Shown: piece by piece, positions 12,240 to 24,700 of the stretch
Position numbering within the stretch: position 1 is the stretch's first letter
How the letters are laid out: each line of letters begins with the position of its first letter
From: Siphonodentalium dalli
Taxonomy: Eukaryota > Mollusca > Scaphopoda > Gadilida > Siphonodentaliidae
NCBI GenBank assembly: GCA_032622095.1
Contig: CP136061.1
Coordinates: forward strand, 187,802,369-187,866,368
Direction: 5' to 3'
Length of the DNA: 64,000 bases
Translations under genes and position numbers: made by a program
Notes under the pieces: generated by a model
What the model saw: only the letters and a program-made list of their open reading frames with translations
What the model was told of the DNA's origin: nothing
Databases searched by the model: none

Positions 12240-12425
12240 TTACGACACACCGTCAGACTTGACGCCGAATAGTTCATTAACGCCATCGGGTGTATACTGT
12301 CCTAGAGATTCTAGATATCTATGGCTCGCTGGGGGTTTTATTGATAGATAATGGGTTTTTTCCGGTTGTGACAATTCGCAGTAGGTCCCTATTTGCGGAT
12401 GTCCCCGAATTCGCGGAGGTTCCAT
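12240..12425 (-). CDS. Exon-like open frame, unidentified protein (possible remnant)
   Basis: The reverse-strand frame reads MEPPRIRGHPQIGTYCELS at its start and ends in LFGVKSDGVS then a stop. The composition looks protein-like (P, Y, C, charged residues) rather than repeat-derived. It merges upstream into the (CAT)n tail of the neighbouring LINE, so that part of the frame is not real coding sequence. The motif LFGVKS also appears, in clearly related DNA, in reverse-strand frames at about 52530-52805 and 39400-39460. I do not recognise the family. It may be an exon of a multicopy gene, a decayed gene copy, or part of an unrecognised transposon. Confidence 0.3.
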   Translation of the reverse strand: MEPPRIRGHPQIGTYCELSQPEKTHYLSIKPPASHRYLESLGQYTPDGVNELFGVKSDGVS

Positions 12426-12536
12426 AAAATGGTCGAAATATTTTAATGAGGGAATGGGTGCGTATATGTCAATTGATACGTATTTTAAACAAATAACGAC
12501 ACGATCATCATAATAGTGTTTTTTTCTATCAATCAT

Positions 12537-13300
12537 ATCATCATCATCATCATCATCATCATAATACGGAACAAGTCTTGCGACTTTTCGTCCCAATAAC
12601 ATTATTTGCAATGCTTGTTTACAAATATATGTATCGTCACTCGATATTTACTTGTGAATCACTTTAACATTACTTGTCGTCGAACTCGTATTTTATATCA
12701 TAGAAGAATGAGTCTATGTATATTTTGAATTGATCGAGTGTTGGAGCCTCAACAGCGACGTCTGAAGAGAGTTCCAGCTATTTACCACCCTCTGCGTGAA
12801 GAAATATTTTCCTATGGCCTTGTTAACAATGGGCATATGTAGCTTTTTATTATGTCCTCTTGTTCTTCCTGATGGATGTATTTCTAATAGGTCACAGGCA
12901 ATGATATTGTAATGACCATTCAACAGTTTATATACCCCGATTAGATCTCCTCTAAATATTCAATATTTTAAAGACATCAGATTGAGTCTTATCATTCGGT
13001 CTCGGTAGCATAGAGTTTTGATTTGACGAACTTCTAGTTTCGTTGCTTTTCTTTGTATTTCTCTAACACAATGCTTTGATATTTGTGATGTGGGCTCCAT
13101 GCAGAGGTACAGTATTCGATGATAGGTCTGACCATGCTTATGTAGAACGATTAGAAAGTGTCGATGTCCAAGTTCGTGAAAGTTCTGTTGACTATGCTGA
13201 TGATTTGAGAAGCTTTATTGTTTTAGGATATTGTAGGAAGACTAATCTGGCCGTGTCAAATTGAGCTATGCGATGGGATATCTCGCATGACAACACATTT
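12537..13300 (-). mobile_element. 5'-truncated LINE fragment related to LINE-A
   Basis: The (CAT)n run at 12537-12563 is the reverse of the element's (ATG)n tail. Reading leftward from 13300, the translation gives ...VNRTFTNLDIDTF, MVRPIIEYCTSAWSPHHK, and after a frameshift VREIQRKATKLEVRQIKT, LNLMSLKY, GDLIGVYKLLNGHYN, SGRTRGHNKKL and YFFTQRVVNSWNSL. This matches LINE-A's C-terminal order closely (LMSLKYRRLRGDLIEVYK; STRGHDQKL). The reverse transcriptase core is missing. A stop follows DTF and another lies in the LMSLKY segment, so it is dead. Confidence 0.85.
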
Positions 13301-15320
13301 CGGGGTTTCGTGGGGTGTGTATTCGCTGGTTGTCTTATTGTTGCAGTATGTAACTATTATGACCGCGTTAATTGCTTTCGATGTTTGGGTATGAACAATG
13401 GCTGGGCCATGCACTCTTGGCGGGAACACAATGCCTCCGATTTTCTATCCGCATTTAGAAGCTTTCTGGTGTGGTGAATGAGAAACCTGCAGTAATAAGC
13501 CGTAGTTTATTGTAATAATTTGAAGGATTAGTTGCTTTAACGGAATTCTGAGGCGGTGCATTCATGTAACCAATATATTTTATATTATAATTTATATTTA
13601 TGGCTAATAATATGATCTTGAGGGCGTTATCATTTCTGATTATGGTTTTCTTGTAGGCTAATGTCCAGCTTACCAGCCAAAAGAATATTATAATATACTT
13701 GCAATCATCATCATTCCCATGGCACAGCCATCGCGAGCGCTACAAAATAATTCACCAGCTTAAAACGAGTACAAAATATCTTAACCGAGAAGATTTAATT
13801 ATTATCTACAGCTTATAGAATATGGACGCTATTAATCAGAGGCGATCATTGCCGCTCGAATGAAAAAAAAGTCAAATTCATGTTAACACTTCCTCTTTTG
13901 AAACTCAATATCTGGTCATAAAACAATCCTATTAATGGACTCATGTGTAGGACTTAATTATTTTCTCGTTTGAAAAACGTACCAATGGTGGTTTTTAGGT
14001 GTCAAATCGCAAGGGATGTGACATCCTCAAACAAATAGAATAAAACCCTGCATGGTCACCCGATTCAGTATAGGCACGTTAAATATCGCATTATAAGACC
14101 TGACAGTGATGGAGACGCTAGTTCGATCCCCAAAACGGCGGATTTATGATCACCGCAAAGGGTGGGTAACCAGATTTGTCATTATGGTATCTGGGAAAGT
14201 TTGTCAGTTACTAAATGGGGACTGGTTGTTTCTACGTGTAGTGTTTTTCCAAAGAAAGTGACCCACTCTGTGATATATCCACTACTAGTAGAAATAAAAG
14301 TTCGTGATATGGTATAGCGGCCGAAACGACGAATTCCAATAAACCCAATCACCAGCTATATGCTTGTTCATCACATGCCTGGTGTCAAATAAGCGAAGTC
14401 GATCGCAAACAATATTGCGTGGTTCCAGATTTGAATCGCACATATACACTAAAGTAATCGAACGTCTTCACCGAAGGCTTTGTTCAACGCCAGACGATGT
14501 GTTGATAAGGAACAAAAGGGTTCGATATCAAGCAAAGAGCTAAATGTTCTTGAAATGGCAGTCACACCGAAGTGAACAATTCTTAGACGGGCTCCCCTGA
14601 AAGCTTTTCGAATGTAAGAGTAAAATCCATAGCAGACTAAGAAGACGACATCAGTGGTTGGAGTTCCAATCGATCGAGTTTGACACCAGGCCGACTGTAA
14701 ATGCATCTTGTGTGATGTTCCACTAATACGTTAAACATCTACTCGAAGCATACTCGTGCTGCCAGCGGCGGATATATTGAATGCCACAGCGTTACAAAAC
14801 CAACACATTTAGTGGACACTGTGGACCGTCTGAGTATGAATATCATTACGGAACCAAAAGTTGTCAACAGACTTCAACCATTTATGTTGACTTAGGTCTT
14901 GACAAGACCATTCTGGGTAAAACAGCTATAAGCCTGATAGTAATTAAAGGATAATTTCCACTAAATTTTCTGCAGATTAAAGACATCAAAGGAATCTATA
15001 TTTTGGTACCTTTGTTTCCGCACTGGAATGTCATTTAAGACCATTGCTTTTCTCAAATAATATTGTAAACATCCTTCAGAATTTGGTGTATGTTTCACAA
15101 GTAAAAGATGGAGCATGTAGGGTGAAAGCAGGGCCAGAGTTGCAAACTATACTGGGTTTTCGGCACGGTTGGTGTGAACGGAAAGCATCAGGCATGACAT
15201 TGGAACTGAGATAAAGTTTAAAAATCTATCCCCGCTTTCATCCATGCTCATGGCTGAATTGATTCTACAACATGTCCTATGATGGTGTTTGCGATGTAAC
15301 CAGCGTGATGTCTTATAGTT
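13301..15320. other. No gene recognised
   Basis: The open frame at 14449-14706 (reverse, 85 codons) has no recognisable motif. A GTTCGATCC-like word near 14123 lacks any tRNA fold or A box around it. Confidence 0.5.
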
Positions 15321-16368
15321 TTTACATGGCAGGGCGTGTGGCCTCAAGAACATATTACAGTATTTACATGGCATAGCGGGGTGTGTCCACCTTAAGCACA
15401 TATTACAGTATTTACATGGTATAGCAGGGCGTGTCCACATCAAGAACATATTACAGTATTTACATGGCATAGCAGGGCGTGTCGACCTCAGGAACATATT
15501 ACAGTATTTACACGGAATAGCGGGGCATGTCCACATCAAGAACATATTACAGTATTTACACGGCATAGCAGGGCGTGTCCACATCAGGAACATATTACAG
15601 TATTTACATGGCATAGCAGGCGTGTCGACCTCAAGAACATATTACAGTATTTACATGGCATAGCAGGGCGTGTCGACCTCGGGAACATATTACAGCATTT
15701 ACACGGAATAGCGGGCGTGTCCACATCAAGAACATATTACACTATTTACATGGCATAGCAGGGCGTGTCCACATCAAGAACATATTACATTATTTACACG
15801 GCATAGCAGGGCGTGTCCACATCAAGAACCTATTACAGTATTTACATGGCATAGCAGGGCGTGTCCACATCAAGAACATATTACAGTATTTACATGGCAT
15901 AGCAGGGCGTGTGAACCTCAATATCATCTTACAGTGTTTACACGACAGGGCGTGTCGACCTCAATAACATATTACAGTATTTACATGGCACAGTAGGGCG
16001 TGTCGACCTCAAGAACATATTACAGTATTTACATGGCATATCAGGGCGTGTCAACCTCAGGAACATATTACAGTATTTACATGGCAGGGCGTGTCGACAT
16101 CAAGAACATATTACAGTATTTACATGGCATAGCGGGGTGTGTCCACATCAAGAACATATTACAGTAATTACATGGCAGGGCGTGTCGACATCAAGAACAC
16201 ATTACCGTATTTACATGGCATAGCAGGGCGTGTCCACCTTAAGAACAGGGCGCAGGAACATATTACAGTATTTACATGGCATAGCGGGGCGTGTCCACAT
16301 CAAGAACATATTACAGTATTTACATGGCATAGCAGGGCGTGTCGACCTCAGGAACATATTACAGTATT
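15321..16368. repeat. 48-bp minisatellite, about 22 copies
   Basis: The repeat has words AAGAACATATTACAG, TATTTACATGGCATAGC and AGGGCGTGTCCACATC in order. Copies differ by point changes (C/T, A/G) and occasional deletions, for example where the CATAGC word is missing. Because 48 is a multiple of 3, long frames appear on both strands, for example a 16-residue repeat MPCKYCNMFLMWTRPA on the reverse strand at 15337-15614. These frames break at each indel and are probably not genes. Confidence 0.95.
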
Positions 16369-17249
16369 GAACGTTCATCAGAAAGGTGAATACTAATCTA
16401 ATATCAATCACACATTCTGTTTTTAAACTCTTGAAGAATTACCGAAGTGGTAGAAATTAAACCTAAACAAATTAGACGTGTGGTGTAGATTCTCCGGCAC
16501 TGTTAAATAAAGTTGTCATCGACCGATAATAGCGCATGCTTGGAACCTTTGTCACCCATTCCTCCAGACAGAACACTTACCCATATCACGTGTATTCAAA
16601 AGTCATACTGGCAACATCTTATTTATCGATAAGTCAGTGGTGTTGATGCTACAAATGACTGCGGTATCGTTAAAGACGGACACAAATAAACCGATGCCAC
16701 TTAATGGTCGCTCTGGTCACATCATAGCTGTCACAAAGATAATGGCAGCCGCGTGATATTGTTCACTTAATGGCAATAGAAACACTCTATGCTCCACTAA
16801 ATGGGTATCTTTAACAGGAGTGGTCGAACAATTATGTACCAGAAGAGAACGAACTACTGACTAACAGGAAGTACTGAGGTGTGACAAAACGGTGTAATGC
16901 GCTCTTTTGACGTTTTAAAATAATCACTAATGAATCTACAGACAAACACTAATCTCCATCGGTTCCATCGCCATCAGCGGCTAAAACACAGGAAATGTCT
17001 CGTGCCAAAGGGAAACACCGGTGAGGTGCAATTGATCGTTCAATTGCGCCCACTGGCGTCCAATGATTGCAGTCGTCACGTGACCGGAACTTGTTTCTGA
17101 TGATTTAATGAAACATCGTAGTTCATCCGGACTAGGAATGATCACTTGGGGAGAACATCGCGCCACACATGGAAGTATATCTATATCTATATTTGCGAAT
17201 GTCTGTCTGTATGTATGTCTGTCTGTTCTATAGAAATTTACAGGAGACA
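16369..17249. other. No gene recognised
   Basis: A reverse open frame of 89 codons (16981-17250) contains a short TCTGTCTGTATGTATG tract and no known motif. Confidence 0.5.
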
Positions 17250-18740
17250 ATCTAGATGGCCCAAAAGGGGTCTACTAGGGGTAACTTTTTACGAGAAAGA
17301 AAATGGTGCGGGTTAGAATATTCTAAAGTGACGCCGTTATTGTCAGGCAGAAAAGGGGAGGGGCAGAAAAAAACTGTCGCCGATTGCCACGAACTTGAAA
17401 TTTATATATAATCATCCCCATGATATAATGAATGTAATGGTGTGGTTTAAATATGTCAAAAAAGGCGCCGTTCGGATCAGGGATGCATGGAACGGGAGAG
17501 GGGCACAAAATTGATAACTATAGCGCAGAGGGCCCATCTAGATGGCACCAAAGGGGACTACTAGGGGTAACTTTTTACGAGAAAGATAATGGTGTGGGTT
17601 ATAATTTTCTAAAGTGACGCCGTTGTTGTCAGGAGCAGAAAAGGGGGAGGGGCAGAAACAAGTATTTCGCCGATTGCCACGAAACTTTTATATAATCATT
17701 CCGATGATATGATGAATCTAATGGTGTGGTTTATATATTTCAAATGTGGCACCGTTCGCGTCAGTGATGCACGGAAGGGGAGAGAGGCACCGAAATTTAT
17801 AAAACTAATTTTAGCGCCGATTTCCGCCAAATTGATATACATTCTTCCACATGATACAAGGAATCTAATTGTGCGATTTAAAGACGCCAAATTTCTGTCG
17901 TTTGGGTGAATGATTGTGGGGGTGGCACAACATTTGATAAGAATGGGTTTAGTCGCCGATTGCCACCACACTTATAAAATATCATCACCACGGCATGAGG
18001 AGTCTGATGGTGTGGCTTAAAGCTGCCATAAGTGCCGTCATTCGAGTCAGGGTGCACTGAAAGTCAGAGGAGCACCAAAATAGATACGCAATATTTTTTA
18101 GCGCCAATTTCCACCAAAGTGATACACATTCATATACGAGGAGTCTAATCGTGTGATTTAAAGACGCCACATTGATGGTGTTTGGGTGAGAGATGTGGGA
18201 GGGTGGGCACTAAATTTGATCAAATTTTGTATAGTCGCCGATTAGCACCAAATTTAGAAATAATTATCTCCATGATATCAGGAGTCTAATTGTGTGGTTT
18301 AAGGATGTTACAAGCGGGACCATTCGAGTCAGGGATGCATAGCAGGTGAGAGGGACGCAAAACAAAAAAGAAGAAAAAAGATAAACAATATGTTTAGCGC
18401 CGATTTCCACCAGATTGATACATATTCTTCTCCGTGATACGAACTAATCGTGTGGGTTAGATACGCCAAATTGGTGCCGTTTGGATGAGAGATATGGGGG
18501 CCCGAAATTTGATACGAATTTGTACTCGCCAATTTTCTCCAATTGTATATATATGCATTTCCATAATGAGTCGAAGTGTGTGGTTTAATGATGACAAAAG
18601 TGACGCCGCTTCAGTTTGAAATAGGGACGGGATGGTCACCAAAACTGATAAAAAATATGTTTAATGCCAATTACCATCAAATTCATACACGTTCTTCTCA
18701 AATAATACGAGGAATCAAATCGTGCGTGTTAAAAACGTAT
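17250..18740. repeat. Diverged ~140-bp tandem repeat (about 10 units)
   Basis: The anchor words GTGTGGTTTAAAGACGCC and CGCCGATTTCCACCAAA recur in order. The anchor GTGYGGTTTA-like word occurs near 17435, 17718, 17869, 18006, 18147, 18289, 18446, 18578 and 18717, giving steps of 132-157 bp (283 bp is two units). The first four units form two ~285-bp dimers, each starting AAAGGGGWCTACTAGGGGTA near 17263 and 17550, which are much more alike than the later ones. Reverse-strand frames repeat the peptide SLNHTIRLL because of the repeat. Homogeneous at the left and decaying to the right, it looks like an old satellite or a tandem-repeat-bearing transposon. Confidence 0.85.
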
Positions 18741-19250
18741 AATGAGCTAGCAAAACAGATACATTTATTTATCATGTTATTTAAGAGATACACATATTCT
18801 TGCAAACTGAGAGACCTCGAACCGTCAGAGGATTGCATATTAGAATGGATCATGTATATATTATAACACAATTGAGTCTGTTCCATTCAATATAGTTTCC
18901 ACACACAAAATTACAATAAACCACTCAAAATCTCGCTGTGTCGGGCACATGTAGCCGATATACAGGCATAGCAACATTTGTTTTAAACTGAGAATATTTC
19001 GACAATATATAGCGCCATGGACAGAGGAGCACCTGGACATTTCTCTAAAACATCTGTATCTTCATGGAGATATGATAGCCAGGCGTCCTCAAAATCTTAG
19101 TAAAACCCAACTAGATTGATATATACATGTACATCTCTATATATGTAAAACCCAATTGTCGTCTTTTATTTTTGCGAGCTAATGTGTTTAAGAATTTCAT
19201 GTTTCGTGTCATAACGTCTGACGTATACGCAGTTGTAAATAAATACATTT
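18741..19250. other. No gene recognised
   Basis: I see nothing here that I can support. Confidence 0.5.
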
Positions 19251-19397
19251 AAGAAATAAATACACGGTGTAGACGTGTGTATGGTCAAGTTGTACCACAA
19301 AAAACTGATTGTAGGACGACGCGTAGCAGAGTCCTACAATCAGTATTTTGTGGTACAACTTGACCATACACACCGACACACCGTGTATTTATTTCTT
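19251..19397. repeat. Long hairpin, 67-bp arms, 13-base loop
   Basis: The left arm 19251-19317 (AAGAAATAAATACACGGTGT...) pairs with the right arm 19331-19397, with only a few mismatches. The word TTGTACCACAAAA in the arm recurs at about 20143, suggesting that related pieces lie within the next kilobase. Confidence 0.9.
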
Positions 19398-20243
19398 TTG
19401 TAATACGACTGAAAGTTTATGGTCACAATTCGACTGAATAGTCAACGAAATACTGCGCTTTTTCGGTCTCGGGTGAGAAAACATTTCGTGGTGTAATTCG
19501 TATTGGGCGTACTCGATTCTTTGCATGGAGTACTCTAGTAATTTGTTTGCGTAAATAATCGTTGTGATTGGCTAAAAAACGATGTGTTTTCAGCGGCGCC
19601 CGTGCCTTTCATTTAAATTGTACAGGAAATACGATTGCTGTCATTTCTGTGTTGAACGTTGTTGGGACAACATGAATATTATCATCGACTATGGACCATT
19701 TTCCTTACACAAAGCGATCTAAATGATCTAGTTTACTAAACTAATCTTATTCCCTTCTGTACTGGTGAACAAGCGCTTTCATTTTCAACTTGATTCCGAA
19801 ATATCGAATATGATCGAGATTCGAATCGACGAATGCACAGCCCGGCCCATGGATTTATTTTGTCATTTAATATACTTATTAAGTAACTTACTTTGGCCGT
19901 AACATATATCAGTATATAATAACATCATTTGGACCATATTCATGGCAACCAAACTGGTTTCAAGCGAAAAATCGCTAGAAAATTCGCAAGATTGTCAAGA
20001 TGTAGCAAAATAATTCAAAGGGTTACGGGTGCGGGTGTACTCCGTTGATGCCCCGTTTGCGCGGAGTTAGAAAAGACGGAAAAAGTCGCGTGCGGCGATC
20101 TGAATAAACCGATTTTGTTCGTGGTACAATTGGAAAAAGTAGAATTGTACCACAAAACTGGAACGAGATAGCCATGGTAACTCGGGCCACTGGCCAATCA
20201 GGACATGGCTTTTAAGCATAGTTAGGCAGGGTCGTATTACAAT
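19398..20243. other. Possible inverted-repeat element, weak
   Basis: TTGTAATACGAC at about 19398 is mirrored by GTCGTATTACAA at about 20231 (12 bp). Between them lies a short TTGTACCACAAAA copy and no recognised gene. Twelve bases could be chance. Confidence 0.25.
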
Positions 20244-21340
20244 ATTCTTTATTGGTGGAACGGATTAATCGCAATAAACAAAATGACAATCGACAAGGTG
20301 AGCCACTAGTTATATTCCATGTTTAAGAATCGTGTTTTGTGATGCTATTTGAATATACAATTTATGAGAAAACATGTACGTGTAACACTTTGAGCAAGAG
20401 TATTCTCTATTCCCACTAAATATCCACGGCATGCAGAGGGTTTCACACCACTTTAACCTAGGCAACGCCGGGTAACCCTGCTGGTAATTATATATACACG
20501 CAGGCTACATACACACTTAATAGAGAGTTATTATGCCCCCTCATTGAACGAAAAACTGCGTATAAAATATACATGTCATTTCTATGAGGCGAGTGTGTTC
20601 TCTGCAATCCCACGTGTATATATATAAGAACGAATTATGGACATATCTTTTCGAAATGTTACAACTTCTCCGAAATGGGCGGGCGAGGCTAAATTTCTAA
20701 CATGATCTGTATTGCCATGCCATATACATCACACATGGGCATTATGTATCCATTTGAACTTGAGCTATTGGCGAGAAGCATGTCGAGAAACAAATATTGA
20801 AACTTTTGGGCAATATATATGCCTACTTAACTTTCGTGTCAGTCTAAAACCAATAATTCCTTTTTAGAATAGCAATGACTCTGGTTAAATTTGTGATCGA
20901 ATGTAGCAATCGACGAAAGAGACAAAAAAAAGCACATGTTAGAGATACAGCTAGAGAAAGGGGTGGAGAAAAACTCAAAGCCAATCTATACCGACAATAA
21001 ACTGAGTAGTTTCAAGTGTTGATCTGTGTCGATATGATCAAGCTTCATAGATAGCTTCATTTCGGTTGTAGTGCGTGTATGCACATTATCATGGATGGTC
21101 GTGTTGAAATATATAACGATGAACACACCTGTAGTGATCGATAAAGAACATCTAATTAACACTTATGTTCCAATTACCGCTGGAAATGGTTATAACAGTT
21201 CATCATAAACGTATACGGCCATCGAGCACTCTTTGTACGAAGTGAAGATGCTACGGTAATAAAACTGAATATATTTTAAGACCAGTTCCCATGAGACTCA
21301 AGAAGAGTATTGTTTGCATTGACAATAAGGCCTTGCAGTT
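20244..21340. other. No gene recognised
   Basis: The sequence is AT-rich with no supported feature. Confidence 0.5.
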
Positions 21341-21344
21341 TTAA
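21341..21344 (+). repeat. TTAA target-site copy, left of MITE copy 1
   Basis: TTAA directly precedes the terminal CCCTTTACCC. The matching TTAA lies at 21702-21705. Confidence 0.85.
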
Positions 21345-21701
21345 CCCTTTACCCAACAGAACGGCCCTGTGCCAATGCATTCTCTTATATATGCGAGTCG
21401 ACCATAGGTCGCCTCGCATATATAAGAGAATGCATTGGCTTAACACATATTAAAGAAAAAATGGTAAAAAGTGTTAAAAAAAAGTTTTTTTTAGGCCAAT
21501 GCATTCTCTTATATATGCGAGGCGACCTATGGTCGACTCGCATATATAAGAGAATGCATTGGCACAGGGCATAACTGTAACTATCACAATGTGCTCAATG
21601 AGCCGGTTCCAATGATACCCATATTTCCATGGTTTTATTGAGACAGACCGAAGATAATTTAGGCTGTTAGGGCGTTTCTGGGCGTTCTGTTGGGTAAAGG
21701 G
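21345..21701. mobile_element. piggyBac-like MITE, copy 1
   Basis: This is a 357-bp element with perfect terminal inverted repeats (CCCTTTACCCAACAGAACG and its reverse complement) between TTAA duplications, which is the insertion pattern of piggyBac-superfamily transposons. Inside, a 69-base near-palindrome at 21371-21439 is followed by its exact reverse complement at 21495-21563. Each unit by itself is almost self-complementary (GCCAATGCATTCTC ... GAGAATGCATTGGC). ACAGGGC flanks complete the outer inverted repeat. The element codes for nothing. The second copy at 45992-46348 is almost identical. Confidence 0.9.
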
Positions 21702-21705
21702 TTAA

Positions 21706-24700
21706 TCCGACAATGTAAATATTCCATTTCGAACCGTGAAACCTTTAAGTTTCAGGAGGTCATTTGGTGCCTCAGTGCTCATTTGCTTTATAATATGACA
21801 CTCTCGGCAACAAAAAGGACGATGAAAGGACGAGTTTCCTTTAAGTGATTCGCTCTTAACCATCATCGATGTCCTGCAGAGTTATGGTTCTTGTCGATGT
21901 AGCACCTGGACAAAAGATTTTTTGGTTCTGGTTGATGAAAGTACCAAATGCTGCATATGATTTCTATAGCCTATTGCGCGCTTCAATGCAGCAATCAGCA
22001 GGGGAGACATTTCTTCGCAATACGTATCACGTTAGCACACTTTACCTACGTCCAATTAAAAAACACTTGACTTTGTCAGTTTTATAATTATTTTGAAGTC
22101 ATTCTGTATTTTTCAAAAGTGATTCAACGTTGCATTTGAAAGCCAGCTATACGTTGACACGTACTCGTAGTCTGCTCTATAGGATCAGACTGACAGCTTG
22201 CGTTTCCTTAATTAAGCGAATGAATGAAAATGCGTCTTTTGGGAAAAAAAATCTTCGCAACGTATTTCATTCTGACTCTAGGTGTACCTGCTATGATTTC
22301 AACTTGACTGAGAATTGGAGATAAAAATGCACCGTGCTTTCCAGTAATACGAGTAGGTACCACACAGAGAAGGCTTATGTACAAGCGGGTAATATTATGC
22401 ACCAAGAAATGGCACGTTCAAGAACCCCATTACGGGCTCGTTGAATATTAATACCGCCATGTGCAGGTCATGGGAATATTCTGCTGTACATATGCGTTTT
22501 GTTCTTTTCGTATCTAAGTGCAAATGCTCCATTTCTGTATAAAATATACAAGAACTGGATACAGTTTGTGTGTTGTCTGCGTCATCGGCTATTAATCCAA
22601 CAAAGTCTTCATACTGGATATGTTTTCAATGAGTGCAATGTTCGACATATTATTATCTCGCTAATCATACCTAGAGCCGAGACTCGATGTGACGATTCAT
22701 TAGCATGGGTTCAAATGTGTACATTAATTATTGTATTTGGAATACATGTAGTGCCTATACATGCCAGATAGTGAATCCTGTTTGCGGTCCCATATCCAGC
22801 AAGTCGTGAATACAGATTGCAACCACAGAGAAGGAAGATTCACTGCAACTAACCTCCAAATTTTGTCTATACGTGATATGGATGGAGCGATAAACTAGGT
22901 TGATAAATACACAAGATATTAATATAAATGATTTATATAATCTGAAAAGAACTAACAAAGTCGGCAATTTTCCAGTTTTTTTCAATTTTTCATTCCGGAA
23001 TGAGATAAAGCTCTTCATTGTTTTTACCTCGACAGGAATAGACTAACTGCTAACACGAGTGATAATTATTGTTTCATGCTGAAGAAAAGTCAGGACCCAA
23101 TGTTTCTAAATTATATTACTTGAATAAATCGTTCTGTATCGTATAAAATCCGACTACATATAACTAACGTTTGTATCTTCTTATGTTGATTCCCGGAACC
23201 GAACCAAGATACAAAAAGCGAGCATTATTTCAGTCTTCAAAATTATTGCTGAAGACAGGGAAGTGAAGTTGAATTGTATAAACTAGGGACAGGTGATTTG
23301 ACAGCGTCGATAATTTCCAGGTACTTTATTTCCATATTGCTAAAAAGGCAATCCAATAAAAAATCAATTTCCGTTTATTATTCGAAACCCATAATCGAGA
23401 ATGTATTTCAGTGAAAGTGATCGTTCTTCTGTGTCTGAGAGCCGTTTAGGCACATGCAATTACAATCCTCACGGCGGAAGGCATTGATAACTTCTATTTT
23501 GGACGATCGCTTTGCACCTAAACGGCCCATAATTTTCATTCAAGTTACTGGAGATGCACCTGGACACAAACCGCATGTTTCCCTGCTGCGTGTTTTGGCA
23601 TTAATGTGACGTAGAGATAAACACATTTCAACATTTATAGCACACTATGTTGTGGTATAAACTCCTATCATGTATATTCACACGTATACGGTTTATTTAC
23701 AAGACACATTGTTTTAAATTTGCCAATTTTATAATGAAAGTTTGCATGCCCATGGCGTCTCAAATCACTTTTATAACAGTGATGTCAGCAGGTCCTCACA
23801 TCAGTGGCCGCACATACGCTATCTGAGTTTGTTTTTATGTTTAACAATTACCGACAATGGTTGGGGACCAAAATTGTCTCCAGAAACAGGTGTCGTAATC
23901 GGAATAGGCAAACTCAAATCGGCCGACGTGCAACCTCCCATGAACATAAACAAAAACCATCATCGCCATACCCAGTCTAGTAAAAACTCGAGCAAGGTTT
24001 CCATAGAGTCAACTCTAAGTTGAAAGTAATGAAAATTAGGTCTGGGTTTAATAAGACTGCGCCATACCGATCTCCGGAACATTCTCCTATTCATGGTCAA
24101 ATAAACATCTTCAAATAAATCATTATGATTTATTTTTTCGACTGATGAGGGCAAGTATGCATATAAAGGATTTCTAACGATCTCCTGGATCAAATTATCA
24201 CACATTCTCCGTTGGAGGCGGACAGCGTTGGATAGCATTCGAAACTTCTCAGTTGCACAATGTATCTAGGACGATTTAATTTTCACGACAAACTGGTTAT
24301 ACCTCATATATTTGAAACTAAATAAAATAAATTTACCGACATTTCTACCATAGCACTACAACCCCCCGGGTAATTGATTATAGGCTTTCGGGCCGGTGCG
24401 AGATGCCTCACAGCCACAACATTAAAGTTTTTATTCTCCAATTTAATCATAGCACTTGGACTAAACACGTGGCTGTTTTCGGTATTGAAGAGACTACCGT
24501 GCGAAACGAAATAAAACATATTTTAAATATGGAAGTGATTGATATGATAAGACTATTGGTCCAGGCACATTAGGGTTCACAAGGGATTAATAATAACATG
24601 TTTATGAACAACATAGCAAAAGTCCCCACAAATCCGAGTTGAGCTTTTTGACATATCATGATTTTTCTGAATAGTTCAAATTCAGACGAAATTTATGGAC

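Noticed and set aside
12240-12611. Full 123-codon reverse frame as one protein
   Set aside because: Its first part includes a poly-Asp run translated from the LINE's triplet tail; only the part from about 12425 down could be real coding sequence.
14085-14160. tRNA-like GTTCGATCC word
   Set aside because: No A box and no cloverleaf pairing around it.
15147-15614. 155-codon reverse open frame with 16-residue repeats
   Set aside because: It is a by-product of a 48-bp repeat and breaks with each indel; no start context or non-repeat domain supports it.
15321-16368. Regular repeats that could be taken for a CRISPR array
   Set aside because: The 48-bp units are directly adjacent with no unique spacers, and the genome is eukaryotic. 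It is a minisatellite.
17696-18532. Several reverse frames repeating SLNHTIRLL
   Set aside because: The peptide similarity follows from the ~140-bp tandem repeat, not from a protein family.
19398-20243. Transposon bounded by GTAATACGAC inverted words
   Set aside because: Only 12 bp match and there is no target duplication; kept only as a weak note.
23960-24238. 92-codon reverse frame as a host exon
   Set aside because: No motif, no convincing splice sites and no similarity within the window.
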